Source: an uncultured Saprospiraceae bacterium (GTDB lineage Bacteria; Bacteroidota; Bacteroidia; Chitinophagales; Saprospiraceae). From it: a stretch of DNA of 64,000 nt. Under the pieces are notes generated by a model, which was given only the letters and a program-made list of their open reading frames with translations, was not told the DNA's origin and made no database searches. Shown in pieces: positions 27,203 through 36,914 of the stretch. The stretch covers positions 1 to 64,000 of the forward strand of contig CALDEM010000056.1 in NCBI GenBank assembly GCA_937942435.1, in the 5' to 3' direction. Made by a program: the position numbers and the translations under genes. The first letter of the stretch is position 1; each line of letters begins with the position of its first letter.

Positions 27203-28669
27203 ATGGCGAAGGAAATAACATCAAGAGAAGACGATTATAGTAAATGGTACTTAGATATAGTTAGAAAAGCGGGACTTGCGGATAACTCTGCTGTCAGAGG
27301 ATGTATGGTGATCAAACCGACTGGTTATGCCATATGGGAGAATATGCGTGATCAGTTGGATAAGATGTTCAAGGAGACGGGGCATGTCAACGCTTACTTT
27401 CCCTTGTTTATACCAAAGAGCTTCTTGAGCAAGGAGGCAGATCACGTTGAAGGATTTGCTAAAGAATGTGCCGTGGTTACCCATCATAGATTGATGAATA
27501 ATCCAGATGGCAGTGGAGTGGTGGTCGACCCAAGTGCAAAGCTTGAGGAAGAACTCATCGTGCGCCCCACTTCTGAGACCATCATATGGAATACTTATAA
27601 AGATTGGATTAACTCTTACCGCGATCTACCTCTATTAATTAATCAGTGGGCCAATGTCGTACGGTGGGAGATGCGGACGAGACCTTTTCTTCGTACAGCT
27701 GAGTTTTTATGGCAAGAAGGGCACACTGCGCATGCGACCAGTCAAGAGGCGATCGAAGAGTCAAAGCTGATCCATGAGGTCTATGCAAGGTTTGCAGAAG
27801 ACTACATGGCTATGCCTGTTATCAAAGGAGCTAAGTCAGCCAATGAAAGATTTGCAGGAGCAGTGGAGACATTTACAATAGAAGCCTTGATGCAAGATGG
27901 TAAGGCCTTACAGGCCGGTACCTCACACTTCTTAGGTCAGAACTTCGCCAAGGCATTTGACGTTAAGTACCTTAATAGTGATAACAAAGAAGAGCATGTG
28001 TGGGCCACTTCGTGGGGTGTGTCTACTCGTCTTGTCGGTGGGCTCATCATGACACATTCTGATGATGAGGGCTTAGTTCTTCCGCCAAAACTTGCACCTA
28101 CTCAAGTTGTGATTGTTCCGATACCAAAGCCATCTCCTGAGATTATGGAGGTCGCAGTTAAGATTAAGAATGAGCTCAGTGATCATGGAGTGTCAGTCAA
28201 AATAGACGAAGATGCCCAAAAGCGTCCTGGGTTTAAGTTTGCTGAGTACGAGATGAAAGGAGTGCCGGTTAGAATCGGTATCGGTAAAAGAGATCTTGAA
28301 AAAAATCAAGTAGAGGTAGCCAGAAGAGATAATAAAACTAAAGAATCTCATTCTCTTGATGGCATTGCCGGTCATGTTGTAAGGCTGCTGGACGATATCC
28401 AGTCTAATCTCTTCAACAAAGCAAAGCAGTTTAGAGATGATATGACCTCTGAGGCCAATGACTTTAAGACCTTCGAAGAGCTCATCAACGATAAAGGAGG
28501 ATTTGTCTCAGCTCATTGGGATGGTACTACAGAATCAGAGCTAAAGATCAAGGAGCTTACTAAGGCCACGCTACGCTGTATACCAAATGACGCGGTCGAG
28601 GAGTCTGGTAAGGATCTCATCACAGGAGCTCCTTCGAGTAAACGAGTCTTATTTGCTAAAGCTTATTAG
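27203..28669 (+). CDS. proS: prolyl-tRNA synthetase, eukaryal/archaeal type
   Basis: 488 residues, cytosolic, charging tRNA-Pro. The length without the large insertion domain of the E. coli type, the start with [21 protein letters not shown], and the motif 2 region [20 protein letters not shown] identify the shorter eukaryal/archaeal-type ProRS found in Bacteroidota. Motif 3 lies around [20 protein letters not shown]. The HGxT-like TAHATSQEA segment is present. The C-terminal extension is conserved in size. It stands alone, with a TACTTTTG promoter-like box close upstream. Confidence 0.96.
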   Translation: MAKEITSREDDYSKWYLDIVRKAGLADNSAVRGCMVIKPTGYAIWENMRDQLDKMFKETGHVNAYFPLFIPKSFLSKEADHVEGFAKECAVVTHHRLMNNPDGSGVVVDPSAKLEEELIVRPTSETIIWNTYKDWINSYRDLPLLINQWANVVRWEMRTRPFLRTAEFLWQEGHTAHATSQEAIEESKLIHEVYARFAEDYMAMPVIKGAKSANERFAGAVETFTIEALMQDGKALQAGTSHFLGQNFAKAFDVKYLNSDNKEEHVWATSWGVSTRLVGGLIMTHSDDEGLVLPPKLAPTQVVIVPIPKPSPEIMEVAVKIKNELSDHGVSVKIDEDAQKRPGFKFAEYEMKGVPVRIGIGKRDLEKNQVEVARRDNKTKESHSLDGIAGHVVRLLDDIQSNLFNKAKQFRDDMTSEANDFKTFEELINDKGGFVSAHWDGTTESELKIKELTKATLRCIPNDAVEESGKDLITGAPSSKRVLFAKAY

Positions 28670-28767
28670 GCCATAACTTACATCCTGACGCCAGCGTTCT
28701 TGTAGCTGCTAGGTCTCATGGATTGTCCTCTTTGCTCAATCATAAGAAGGACGACCTCTTCAATTGT

Positions 28768-28802
28768 AACCATTTACTCTGAGATAACTGAGTTTAATGG
28801 TT
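28768..28802 (+). terminator. hairpin downstream of proS (possible terminator)
   Basis: 7-bp outer stem AACCATT/AATGGTT and 4-bp inner stem ACTC/GAGT. No clear T run follows, so termination is uncertain. Confidence 0.3.
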
Positions 28803-28985
28803 TCTCCCTATTCAGTGTAGCGATTTGAAAGGCCTTTTTTTCCTTTCGCACAACTTGAAAGAAAATCATCAAGGTGTATTAAAGTTTAGAATATATAACA
28901 ATATGTCATGCGTATGTTTTTGTAAAACAACCAGTAGTGCATGTAAAAAAGACATATTTATAGATTAACATATAAGTATTATTTC

Positions 28986-28993
28986 TATATTTG
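28986..28993 (+). promoter_or_regulatory. TAnnTTTG promoter -7 box candidate
   Basis: TATATTTG, exact to the Bacteroidota consensus, with a weak TTTA at 28957-28960 near the expected -33 position, 96 bp before the ATG at 29089. Confidence 0.4.
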
Positions 28994-29088
28994 GTGCTTA
29001 GAGCCTGACGTACCCGTGAGAATGTGATATTAAACCTGTTCACTGCTATTAACAGATCACTTGGTTTAATCGCAATAACTAATTCTAA

Positions 29089-32000
29089 ATGTACGTGCAA
29101 AAAAAACAGCTTTTTACGCTATTATTCTCATTAACAGGATTTTTCCTAATCGGGACTAATGTCAACGCCCAGATCGAAGCAATCGGTCAGTGCTCAGGTG
29201 TAGCCACAGATAATAATTATATAATCAGCATCACTGGATTGCCAGCAGGTAGTCATACGATTCTCTTTGATGGGGCATCACAGACTACCTCGGCTACAGG
29301 GACTTATCTCAGTAGTGAGATTGCCTTTACCGATGGGTCAGGAGCGACCGAAGTCAAGGTAGTGGCTACAGGACAGACGGATACAACTACAATCATAGTC
29401 AATGAAGTGCTATGTATAGACATAGATGGTGATGGCACCTTTGACTTCAACTCATCTTTATGTGATTATACAAAGCCATTAGGCACAGGAGGAGCGATAG
29501 TCTCGACTGTAGCACCGTATAATGGAAGCAATGTCTACAAGTATATCTTAACAGAAGGAGATTCTATATATATATCAGGTACTTCGGATGTCAACGATAG
29601 TGGTTTGTTTGAAGATCTGAGCAACGGAGATTATATCGTACATGCATATAACTTCTTAGATGACGCTCAAGCAAATGCTTTCATATCTGCCATACCAGAT
29701 GGCACTAACTTGTTTACATATGCACCAGGTGGAGGTCCTACCTGTTTTATGCGTTGTGGTGATGCATCGTATACAGTTGAATGTGAGTCTATCGTAGATA
29801 TTTATGTTGATCCAGTAGATGTGACAGTTTGTATGGAAGGAGATGCGACATTCTATATCCAAGATTCTATTATCGCACCAGTACCTGATCTAGCAGTATT
29901 GACTTACCAGTGGTTAGTTGATGATGGTACAGGTCTTACACAAGTAGCAGGTGAGACTGATTCAGTTCTTAATCTGACAGACGTGGTTTTTGCTGACAGT
30001 GGCAATATGTATCAAGTCGTAGTAACGCTAACAGTTGATGGTGTTGAGATATCTATGGATACAAGTGCTCTGGCTACACTTACCGTATACGACGACCCTG
30101 TCTTAGCATCAGGGCTTGATGTAACAGTTAATAGTGATGAAGAGACAGGTATTATATTAACAACTACTACTGGATCAACTCCAGCTGATAGTTTTGAGAT
30201 CGTCTCCATAGATTTTGGAGACTTGATACCAGGGGGAGGTAACGCCTCAACTGGAGTGACAGATGATCCTAACGTCATATTTAATGATATGTACACCAAT
30301 ACCGATGGCGGAGCTGATACGGCGTTCTATGAGATCGTCCCGATATCAGAGCATGGTTGTCATGGTGATACTGTGATCGTACAAGTTATAGTGAGACCAT
30401 GTCCAGAAGTGGCAGACCTCGCTGTAGTTGACATCTGTAGTGACGATGTGACAGGTATAGTGCTACCATCCGCTGATGACAATGGACTACCTATCGATAG
30501 TTTTGATATCACTGTTACTTCTCAAGGTATCTTAGTGGGTACAGGCACGAGTGGTGTTACCACTGATGTAAATGCGCTAAGTTCAGATGCCTTTACGAAC
30601 ACCTCCGATGTGGTCGACTCGGTAGTATATACCATAACCGCTTTTGCTAATGACTGTGAGAGTAGTTCATTTACGGCAGTGGCAAGATATATGCCTGAAC
30701 CACTCTTTGCAGATACATCTGCAACTCAGTGTAGTGACGTAGCCATCGGATATGATTTAGCATTTACAGATGACTCTGGACTTGCGATCGATAGCGTTGA
30801 TATAACAGCTGATAACGCTGCTGCAACCTCAGGCACAGGTATAACAAGTACTGGTGCAATAGCAGGAGATGTATTTACCAATGATGGTAGTGCATCATAT
30901 GATGTAGTATATACAATCACACCATACACAATGGGATGTGTAGGTGAGCCTTATACTGTGACGATCACGATAACACCTGAACCAGTAGGTACAGATCCAC
31001 TACCAGTCATCTGTAGTGATGAGGTGCTTGCTGTAGATCTTAGTACACTGATTACTAATTCTGGTACTACGCCAGGCTTTACTTGGATAGCAACTCCTAA
31101 TGCTGATGTAGATGGAGAATCGGATACTGAGCAGACGTCTAGTACAATAACAGATCAGTTGTCAAATACGACAAGTACTGATCAAACAGTGGTATACACA
31201 GTTACACCGACAGGTGACGGGGCTTGTATAGGGGATCCATTTACAGTTACTGTGACAGTTCATCCAGAGCCAACCTCTGATGATTTGACAGCAGAAGTGT
31301 GTAGTGATGAAGCACTTGATGTAGATCTAAGTAGTGGATTGACTAATACGGTAACGCTACAAGGTTATACATACACAGTCATAAGTAGCAATGAGACTGA
31401 TGTACCTGCAGGTGCTGACAGAACAGATACAACTCTAGCTAATATAACTGACACTTATACTAACTTGACAAATGCAGCGGTACTGATCACTTATACAGTA
31501 ACACCTATATCTTCTGATAGCTGTGCAGGAGCACCGTTTGATGTAGATGTTACAGTTAATCCAGAACCAGTGTTATCAACGACACTTGATACAACGGTAT
31601 GTAGTGATGAACCAATAGGGGTTGTCTTAGCTGTAGAAGCGACATCGGTAGCAGCTGATAGCTTTGAAGTCGTGTCTGTCAGTCCTAATGGACTTGCATC
31701 TTCTGGAGGAAACCCGATTACTTCATTCCCAACTATCGTTACAGATATCAATGAGATAGCTGATGATTCTTGGACTAATGAGACAGCTAACTCAGTACAG
31801 GTTATCTACCAGATCACTCCGATAACGGGTGATTGTAAGGGAGATCCAGTCAATATAACAGTAACTGTTGATCCTGCTGCTGTTGTAACGGTCGATAGTG
31901 ATGCAACGATATGTTCTACAGAGTCTGTTGACCTTACGGCCATCGGAGCAAGTATAACCGGTGGAGCATCCGCTGGTACGTGGTCTACCGCCGACGGAAC

Positions 32001-32199
32001 AGGAACATTTGACGAAGGTGGAGTCTTCGGTACAGCGACGACATACACGCCAAGTGAAGCTGATAAGGATGCAGGCACGATAACGCTTACACTGACGTCA
32101 TCGGATCCTACTGGAGCATGTGGTACGGATGATGCATCGATATCCATCGAGATCTTAGATATCAGATGTAGCGAGTTCCCTTGGAATGGAAACGATTAA
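29089..32199 (+). CDS. large secreted PKD-like repeat protein lacking a T9SS signal
   Basis: 1036 residues with a signal peptide (cleavage near NVNAQ). Residues 25 to about 240 share a module with the N-terminus of the protein at 32453. From about residue 430 there are six tandem beta repeats of about 95-104 residues that each begin with a Cys-Ser-Asp/Thr-type motif (ICSDDV, QCSDVA, ICSDEV, VCSDEA, VCSDEP, ICSTES near residues 448, 546, 640, 736, 835 and 939). They are typical of Bacteroidota PKD-like/Ig-like repeats. The end (DIRCSEFPWNGND) has no T9SS sorting domain, unlike the neighbouring giants, so either it is anchored or exported otherwise or the C-terminus was lost. A perfect terminator follows 37 bp later. 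Confidence 0.8.
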   Translation: MYVQKKQLFTLLFSLTGFFLIGTNVNAQIEAIGQCSGVATDNNYIISITGLPAGSHTILFDGASQTTSATGTYLSSEIAFTDGSGATEVKVVATGQTDTTTIIVNEVLCIDIDGDGTFDFNSSLCDYTKPLGTGGAIVSTVAPYNGSNVYKYILTEGDSIYISGTSDVNDSGLFEDLSNGDYIVHAYNFLDDAQANAFISAIPDGTNLFTYAPGGGPTCFMRCGDASYTVECESIVDIYVDPVDVTVCMEGDATFYIQDSIIAPVPDLAVLTYQWLVDDGTGLTQVAGETDSVLNLTDVVFADSGNMYQVVVTLTVDGVEISMDTSALATLTVYDDPVLASGLDVTVNSDEETGIILTTTTGSTPADSFEIVSIDFGDLIPGGGNASTGVTDDPNVIFNDMYTNTDGGADTAFYEIVPISEHGCHGDTVIVQVIVRPCPEVADLAVVDICSDDVTGIVLPSADDNGLPIDSFDITVTSQGILVGTGTSGVTTDVNALSSDAFTNTSDVVDSVVYTITAFANDCESSSFTAVARYMPEPLFADTSATQCSDVAIGYDLAFTDDSGLAIDSVDITADNAAATSGTGITSTGAIAGDVFTNDGSASYDVVYTITPYTMGCVGEPYTVTITITPEPVGTDPLPVICSDEVLAVDLSTLITNSGTTPGFTWIATPNADVDGESDTEQTSSTITDQLSNTTSTDQTVVYTVTPTGDGACIGDPFTVTVTVHPEPTSDDLTAEVCSDEALDVDLSSGLTNTVTLQGYTYTVISSNETDVPAGADRTDTTLANITDTYTNLTNAAVLITYTVTPISSDSCAGAPFDVDVTVNPEPVLSTTLDTTVCSDEPIGVVLAVEATSVAADSFEVVSVSPNGLASSGGNPITSFPTIVTDINEIADDSWTNETANSVQVIYQITPITGDCKGDPVNITVTVDPAAVVTVDSDATICSTESVDLTAIGASITGGASAGTWSTADGTGTFDEGGVFGTATTYTPSEADKDAGTITLTLTSSDPTGACGTDDASISIEILDIRCSEFPWNGND

Positions 32200-32236
32200 T
32201 CTTCGATTATATAAAGGCTGACACATCAGCCTAATA

Positions 32237-32272
32237 AAAGAGCGATACTTTAAAGTATCGCTCTTTTTTTTG
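32237..32272 (+). terminator. strong terminator after the repeat protein
   Basis: Perfect 16-bp inverted repeat AAAAGAGCGATACTTT/AAAGTATCGCTCTTTT followed by more T. A smaller hairpin AGGCTGA/TCAGCCT lies just before it. Confidence 0.85.
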
Positions 32273-32414
32273 CAAGTAGGTGATTCATATTAGATATTTT
32301 AAATATGAGTCAAGATTGTCAGCGTATTACATATTATAAAAAATTGTAATATATTAGCTAGCGTTTACCGGCGATACTACTCATATCGCTCACTTAGAAG
32401 AGAATAGGCCTATA

Positions 32415-32431
32415 TCTAACATTCTGTTAGA
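32415..32431 (+). promoter_or_regulatory. hairpin just upstream of a giant T9SS gene
   Basis: Perfect 7-bp stem TCTAACA/TGTTAGA with a 3-nt loop, 21 bp before the ATG at 32453. It could influence translation initiation or be an operator. Confidence 0.3.
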
Positions 32432-32452
32432 GATAAATAGGAAACTACAATT

Positions 32453-35400
32453 ATGATTGGATCTCAGGCCATTAAGGCTTGGCACATATGTCTCTATATC
32501 TCACTACTCATGTGTTTGCATGATGCAGTAGGTCAATCTATAGGTGATATAATGACCTATCACATAGTGCCCAGTTGTGAAAGCCCAGATCCAGATAAGC
32601 CTACTCAGGTTGGACAGTACTTCCTCTCTCTTGACATAACCGAATTTGATCAAACAGAAGGTGATTTTGATATCCTCGTAGATCGCCAATCTGTCTTACA
32701 GTTTCATATAGATCAATCAGATGTTCCTTTTCAAAGGTTAGTAGGTCCGTTTAATCATACAGGTGTAGGTGGTTCATACTACGAGTATATCATAAGATCC
32801 CTCTCTTCTGGAGTAGCGGATACACTTTACTTACCAGAGGTGGTGTGTGGCCTAAACACGAGCAATGGTCTCAATAACGCGGGATACTATTGTGAGAATG
32901 GCTATGGAGTCGTTGCCCAAGTCACGCCTGAACCTCTTGATGTGCCAGAGCTCCCAGAGAAGACATACGTCTACATACTGGTCAATCATGCATCACAACT
33001 AGTTGAAAATAGAAATTTTAGTGGGCACTTTAGAGATGTACAAGACCTTTCTGCGTATGAGATACATGCTTTTGCTATTCCTTTTGAAGAGCAAGCAGAC
33101 TTTATAAACAACATCATCATCGGCGCATCACTCAATCAAGAAGAGCTTAATACTTGCTTTGCAGTATGTGGTATCTATGATGTTACTGTAGACTGCTCTT
33201 CGTTTGATCTCAGTCTGACTAAGAATGTCCGTGATGGGTTTGTTTATTCTGTAGGTGACCTTGTCGTTTTTGACATAACGGTTCATAATGACGGCGTCGT
33301 TACGGCTTACAATGTCATTGTAGAGGACATGTTGCCAGATGCCTTGGATTTTGAAACCGGTATGAACCCATATTGGAATGATGACTTAACAAGCCTTCCT
33401 ATAGATAGCATAACGCCAGGGACTTCAGTCACAATACCCATCTATACAAGAGTCAATGGCAATGCGCTTAACGTAGAGGTGATCAATAGTGCAGAGATTA
33501 TATTTTCCGCAGTAGCCCCAGACAATCCAACCATAGCTTTTGATGTAGACAGTACACCTGACAATGAGGTTGGAGCGGAAGATGATCAAGATGACGAAGA
33601 AATTATAATACTCGAGAACCTGTGTGATGCGACATTTGAAGTGGATGCCGCCAATCAAGCAGTGTGTCTCAATGGTCCGTTAACGATGATGGCAGAAGTG
33701 GAGATGGCAAGTTTTCCATTAAGATATAGATGGCGCTTCAATGGCGAGATCGTATCTCGTGATAGTCTCTATACGATAGAGAACCATCAGCCAAGCGATT
33801 ATGGGGCATATTCATTGACAATCATAGATGCCAACAATTGTTCAGGAACTGAGTTCTTTGACATTGAACCGATAGAGAATCAAGAGCGGTTTTCTTGTTT
33901 TACTGATATCAATGTTGGTGTCAATAGCGATTGTGAAGTTTTTCTTTCTCCTGAGATGTTTACATCGAGACCTGTTAGTGGTCTTCGTGATTACATTATA
34001 GAAATAAGAGATGAGTCCGGGGCGATGGTAGATCAATCGGATCTTTCTAATTATGGCCCTAATACTACATTGGAAGCGCGGATTGTTAACCCTTGTACAT
34101 TAGAAACCATCTGTTGGTCTAACTTGCATATCGAGCATAACTCTAGACCTACAGCAGATATATACCAAAACGACAGATTAGAATTGTTATGCCCAGAAGT
34201 AACAAGTCAGAACCCAACTGCAATAATTGATTATTATAATAACACTTACGCAAATGTTATACTCGATGCACAATCATATGCTGATAGTTTTAATCAACTC
34301 GTCTGCTTACAAGAATGGGATGTTGAAACGATAGATCAATTGATAGATGCCTCCGATCTCTGCGGAGAGCAACTTGTCAATAGGATATATTATGTATTTG
34401 ATCAAGAGCAAAAGCTAGCTGTAGATACTGCAACCATCATAATACAACTGATATCTTCTGACTCAATAAGGATGCCAGAAGATGTTTTTAATCTTACATG
34501 TTCTGATGGATTAAAACCCGCAGAGATTAACTCGTATCCATCCTTTTATAATAATGGAGTATTGACTAGTCTGGAGAATGTCTTTGACAACAGAAATGCA
34601 ACATTCTGTAATATAGGTATTACTTATACAGATCAAGATTTTACAGATCTCTGCAACTTTGGAGCATCTAAAATCGTGCGTCAGTGGACGGCGATGGATT
34701 GGTGTTCTAATACGCTTCTTGAAGAAGTGCAGTATCTATTTGTCATAGATGATGACGCACCAGTGATAGAGCTGGCAGAAGATGATCTTTTAGTTAACGT
34801 GGCGCCTTTTGAGTGTTTTGCATCAATAGACCTAAGTCAATATGTAGATGTGCAAGATTTTTGTGATGCCAAGCCATCTTTGTACGTAGATGGAATAGCA
34901 TTAGAAAACAATTCGATTGTCTTACCAATAGGTGTTCATGATCTGGTCTTATCTGCAATAGATAGATGTGGCAATCAAGCAGAAGAACAAATCAGAATAA
35001 AAGTGATGGACGAAGACTTGCCATCTCTAATATTAAAAGAAGATATAGTAATAAGTCTATCGACAGATGTAGATATTGAAACTAATTATATAGAAGCAGT
35101 ATTTGTGGACGCAGGTAGTCACGATCATGATTGTGGTCCAGTTCAACTTTCTATAGCACGTGCTTCAGAGATTGTGCTGGTGACTTCCGAAGGGGGTGGC
35201 GTAGATGTTGATTTCGATCTGCGTAACTGTATGTCTAATCTGGAAGAATTAGATCTTAACAGTGATGGAGCTGTAGTCGTTGATGAGCTATTTAGAAACA
35301 GAATTGTCTTTTGTTGTCAAGATATAGGTTCTTTTGTAAGAGTAGCGGTTAGGGCTACTGATGAATCAGGTAATGTGGTTTATGGAGAAGTTTCAGTATT

Positions 35401-36868
35401 CGTAGATGCAAAATTAGAATGGACTGCATGCGATGATGGAGACCCATGTACGATTAATGATCGTCAGTATGGTGATTGCCTATGTAGTGGTACACCAGTG
35501 ATAGATGACTTTGATAACGATAGTGTTATAGATTGTAATGATGATATGATCATTATCTGTTTTGATGGTGTACAAATGGAAATTATAATTGAAGAATTAG
35601 AGGATTATAAACTCAAAGGTGCAGAAGGAGGTCCTTGTAACTATGGTGCGTCTGCCTCAATCGGTGGAGAAGTATTTACTGTCAAAGGCGAAATGGTGGA
35701 AGGTGTAACTATACAATTAAATCAATCAGCAACTGATATAACTTCTTCTGAGGGTTTATATCAGTTTGATGATAATGATATGTCGCAAAGGTATGAGCTA
35801 TATCCGGAGCTCGATAATGACTATATAAATGGTGTAACAACCTTAGATATTGTTATACTTGAAGAGTTCATCTTAGGTAGAAGGGAGTTTGATGATCCAT
35901 ATCTACGTATCGCTGCGGATGTCAATAATGATGGTAGAATCACAGCATTAGATATTATAGAATTGAGACTCATTGCATTAGGCAGAAGCGAATCTTTTAC
36001 TAATCGGAGCTGGCGGTTTGTAATAGAGGATTATAGTTTTGAAGATATTACGAAGCCTTATGATTTTAAGGAGATCAATGTTATTGAAGAGCTTGAAATA
36101 GACATGATGGACGAAAACTGGATAGGTGTCAAGATAGGTGACCTCAATCTAACAGCTCAGGCTAATAGCCTCAAGTCATCAGTCAGGTCCAAAGAAACAG
36201 TTAAGTTGCTGATCGCTGATCGTCAAGTTGATAAAGGAGCATCTGTTAGAATCCCAATAAGTATGGATAGAGATCAGTCTATCGTTGGGCTACAGATTGG
36301 TTTTGATGCAAAGCACATGTCCTTCGATGGTGTTGAATCAGGAAGTCTATCAGTCAGTACAGAACAATACAATATCACGGGATACGATTATAATAAGCTT
36401 GCTTTAGTGTGGCATGAAGATCAAGTCGTTGATGCCCGTGAGGAGTTGATTTACCTAAACCTAACAGCTGAGAAAGATGGGTGGTTGAGTGACATGATAT
36501 CTATAGATGAGCGCTTTCCAAAACCACTGATGGGGCTAAAGGGCTATGAAGACATTACTATAGAATTAGAATTTACACAAGAGCGTCATAAGCAACCGGA
36601 AGAATCTGCACAGCTCTATCAAAATCAACCTAACCCTTTTAATGGTGAAACTATTATCCAGTTTTTTATCCCAGAGGAAGGGGTAGTTGATATCACATTT
36701 TATGATATGAGTGGTAAGTCGCTTTATACGATCAGTGGCCGATATGGAGCTGGAGTGAACGCTGTGCGCCTTACACGAAGTGACTTATCTATGTTAGAGG
36801 GATTGATCTACTATCAAATGTCTTTTAAAGGGGCGGTGTTAAGCAGGAAGATGATTATCGGGGGATAA
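32453..36868 (+). CDS. giant T9SS surface protein with DUF11, HYR-like, dockerin and cohesin-like domains
   Basis: 1471 residues with a signal peptide (cleavage near DAVGQ). Residues about 25-245 match the N-terminal module of the upstream repeat protein. A DUF11-like domain follows (about 250-382, SLTKNVRDGFVYSVGDLVVF), then an Ig-like segment and a Cys-bearing module FTDINVGVNSDCEVFLSPE like those of the other two giants. HYR-like modules (VRQWTAMDWCSN and FVIDDDAPVI) come next. The last 400 residues carry the shared cassette: regulatory-like beta segment, dockerin-like loops (about 1120-1182, DVNNDGRITALDIIELRLI), cohesin-like domain (about 1247-1379) and T9SS domain from about 1386 (YQNQPNPFNGETIIQFF). 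Probably a surface adhesin or scaffold. Confidence 0.84.
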   Translation: MIGSQAIKAWHICLYISLLMCLHDAVGQSIGDIMTYHIVPSCESPDPDKPTQVGQYFLSLDITEFDQTEGDFDILVDRQSVLQFHIDQSDVPFQRLVGPFNHTGVGGSYYEYIIRSLSSGVADTLYLPEVVCGLNTSNGLNNAGYYCENGYGVVAQVTPEPLDVPELPEKTYVYILVNHASQLVENRNFSGHFRDVQDLSAYEIHAFAIPFEEQADFINNIIIGASLNQEELNTCFAVCGIYDVTVDCSSFDLSLTKNVRDGFVYSVGDLVVFDITVHNDGVVTAYNVIVEDMLPDALDFETGMNPYWNDDLTSLPIDSITPGTSVTIPIYTRVNGNALNVEVINSAEIIFSAVAPDNPTIAFDVDSTPDNEVGAEDDQDDEEIIILENLCDATFEVDAANQAVCLNGPLTMMAEVEMASFPLRYRWRFNGEIVSRDSLYTIENHQPSDYGAYSLTIIDANNCSGTEFFDIEPIENQERFSCFTDINVGVNSDCEVFLSPEMFTSRPVSGLRDYIIEIRDESGAMVDQSDLSNYGPNTTLEARIVNPCTLETICWSNLHIEHNSRPTADIYQNDRLELLCPEVTSQNPTAIIDYYNNTYANVILDAQSYADSFNQLVCLQEWDVETIDQLIDASDLCGEQLVNRIYYVFDQEQKLAVDTATIIIQLISSDSIRMPEDVFNLTCSDGLKPAEINSYPSFYNNGVLTSLENVFDNRNATFCNIGITYTDQDFTDLCNFGASKIVRQWTAMDWCSNTLLEEVQYLFVIDDDAPVIELAEDDLLVNVAPFECFASIDLSQYVDVQDFCDAKPSLYVDGIALENNSIVLPIGVHDLVLSAIDRCGNQAEEQIRIKVMDEDLPSLILKEDIVISLSTDVDIETNYIEAVFVDAGSHDHDCGPVQLSIARASEIVLVTSEGGGVDVDFDLRNCMSNLEELDLNSDGAVVVDELFRNRIVFCCQDIGSFVRVAVRATDESGNVVYGEVSVFVDAKLEWTACDDGDPCTINDRQYGDCLCSGTPVIDDFDNDSVIDCNDDMIIICFDGVQMEIIIEELEDYKLKGAEGGPCNYGASASIGGEVFTVKGEMVEGVTIQLNQSATDITSSEGLYQFDDNDMSQRYELYPELDNDYINGVTTLDIVILEEFILGRREFDDPYLRIAADVNNDGRITALDIIELRLIALGRSESFTNRSWRFVIEDYSFEDITKPYDFKEINVIEELEIDMMDENWIGVKIGDLNLTAQANSLKSSVRSKETVKLLIADRQVDKGASVRIPISMDRDQSIVGLQIGFDAKHMSFDGVESGSLSVSTEQYNITGYDYNKLALVWHEDQVVDAREELIYLNLTAEKDGWLSDMISIDERFPKPLMGLKGYEDITIELEFTQERHKQPEESAQLYQNQPNPFNGETIIQFFIPEEGVVDITFYDMSGKSLYTISGRYGAGVNAVRLTRSDLSMLEGLIYYQMSFKGAVLSRKMIIGG

Positions 36869-36914
36869 TGGTTTTGTAGCACTCATGTACGTATGCCTAG
36901 ATAGTAAGTTGGCG

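Larger units (their letters stand above)
28670..29088. other. intergenic region downstream of proS
   Basis: 419 bp without genes. It contains a hairpin AACCATT/AATGGTT with an inner ACTC/GAGT (28768-28802), a GAAAGG/CCTTTC hairpin with a T-rich loop near 28827, and a TATATTTG promoter-like box at 28986-28993. Confidence 0.45.

Noticed and set aside
29089-32199. Possible frameshift that removed a T9SS domain
   Set aside because: The coding pattern stops at 32199 and a perfect terminator follows within 40 bp; no T9SS-like sequence is found in other frames of that gap.
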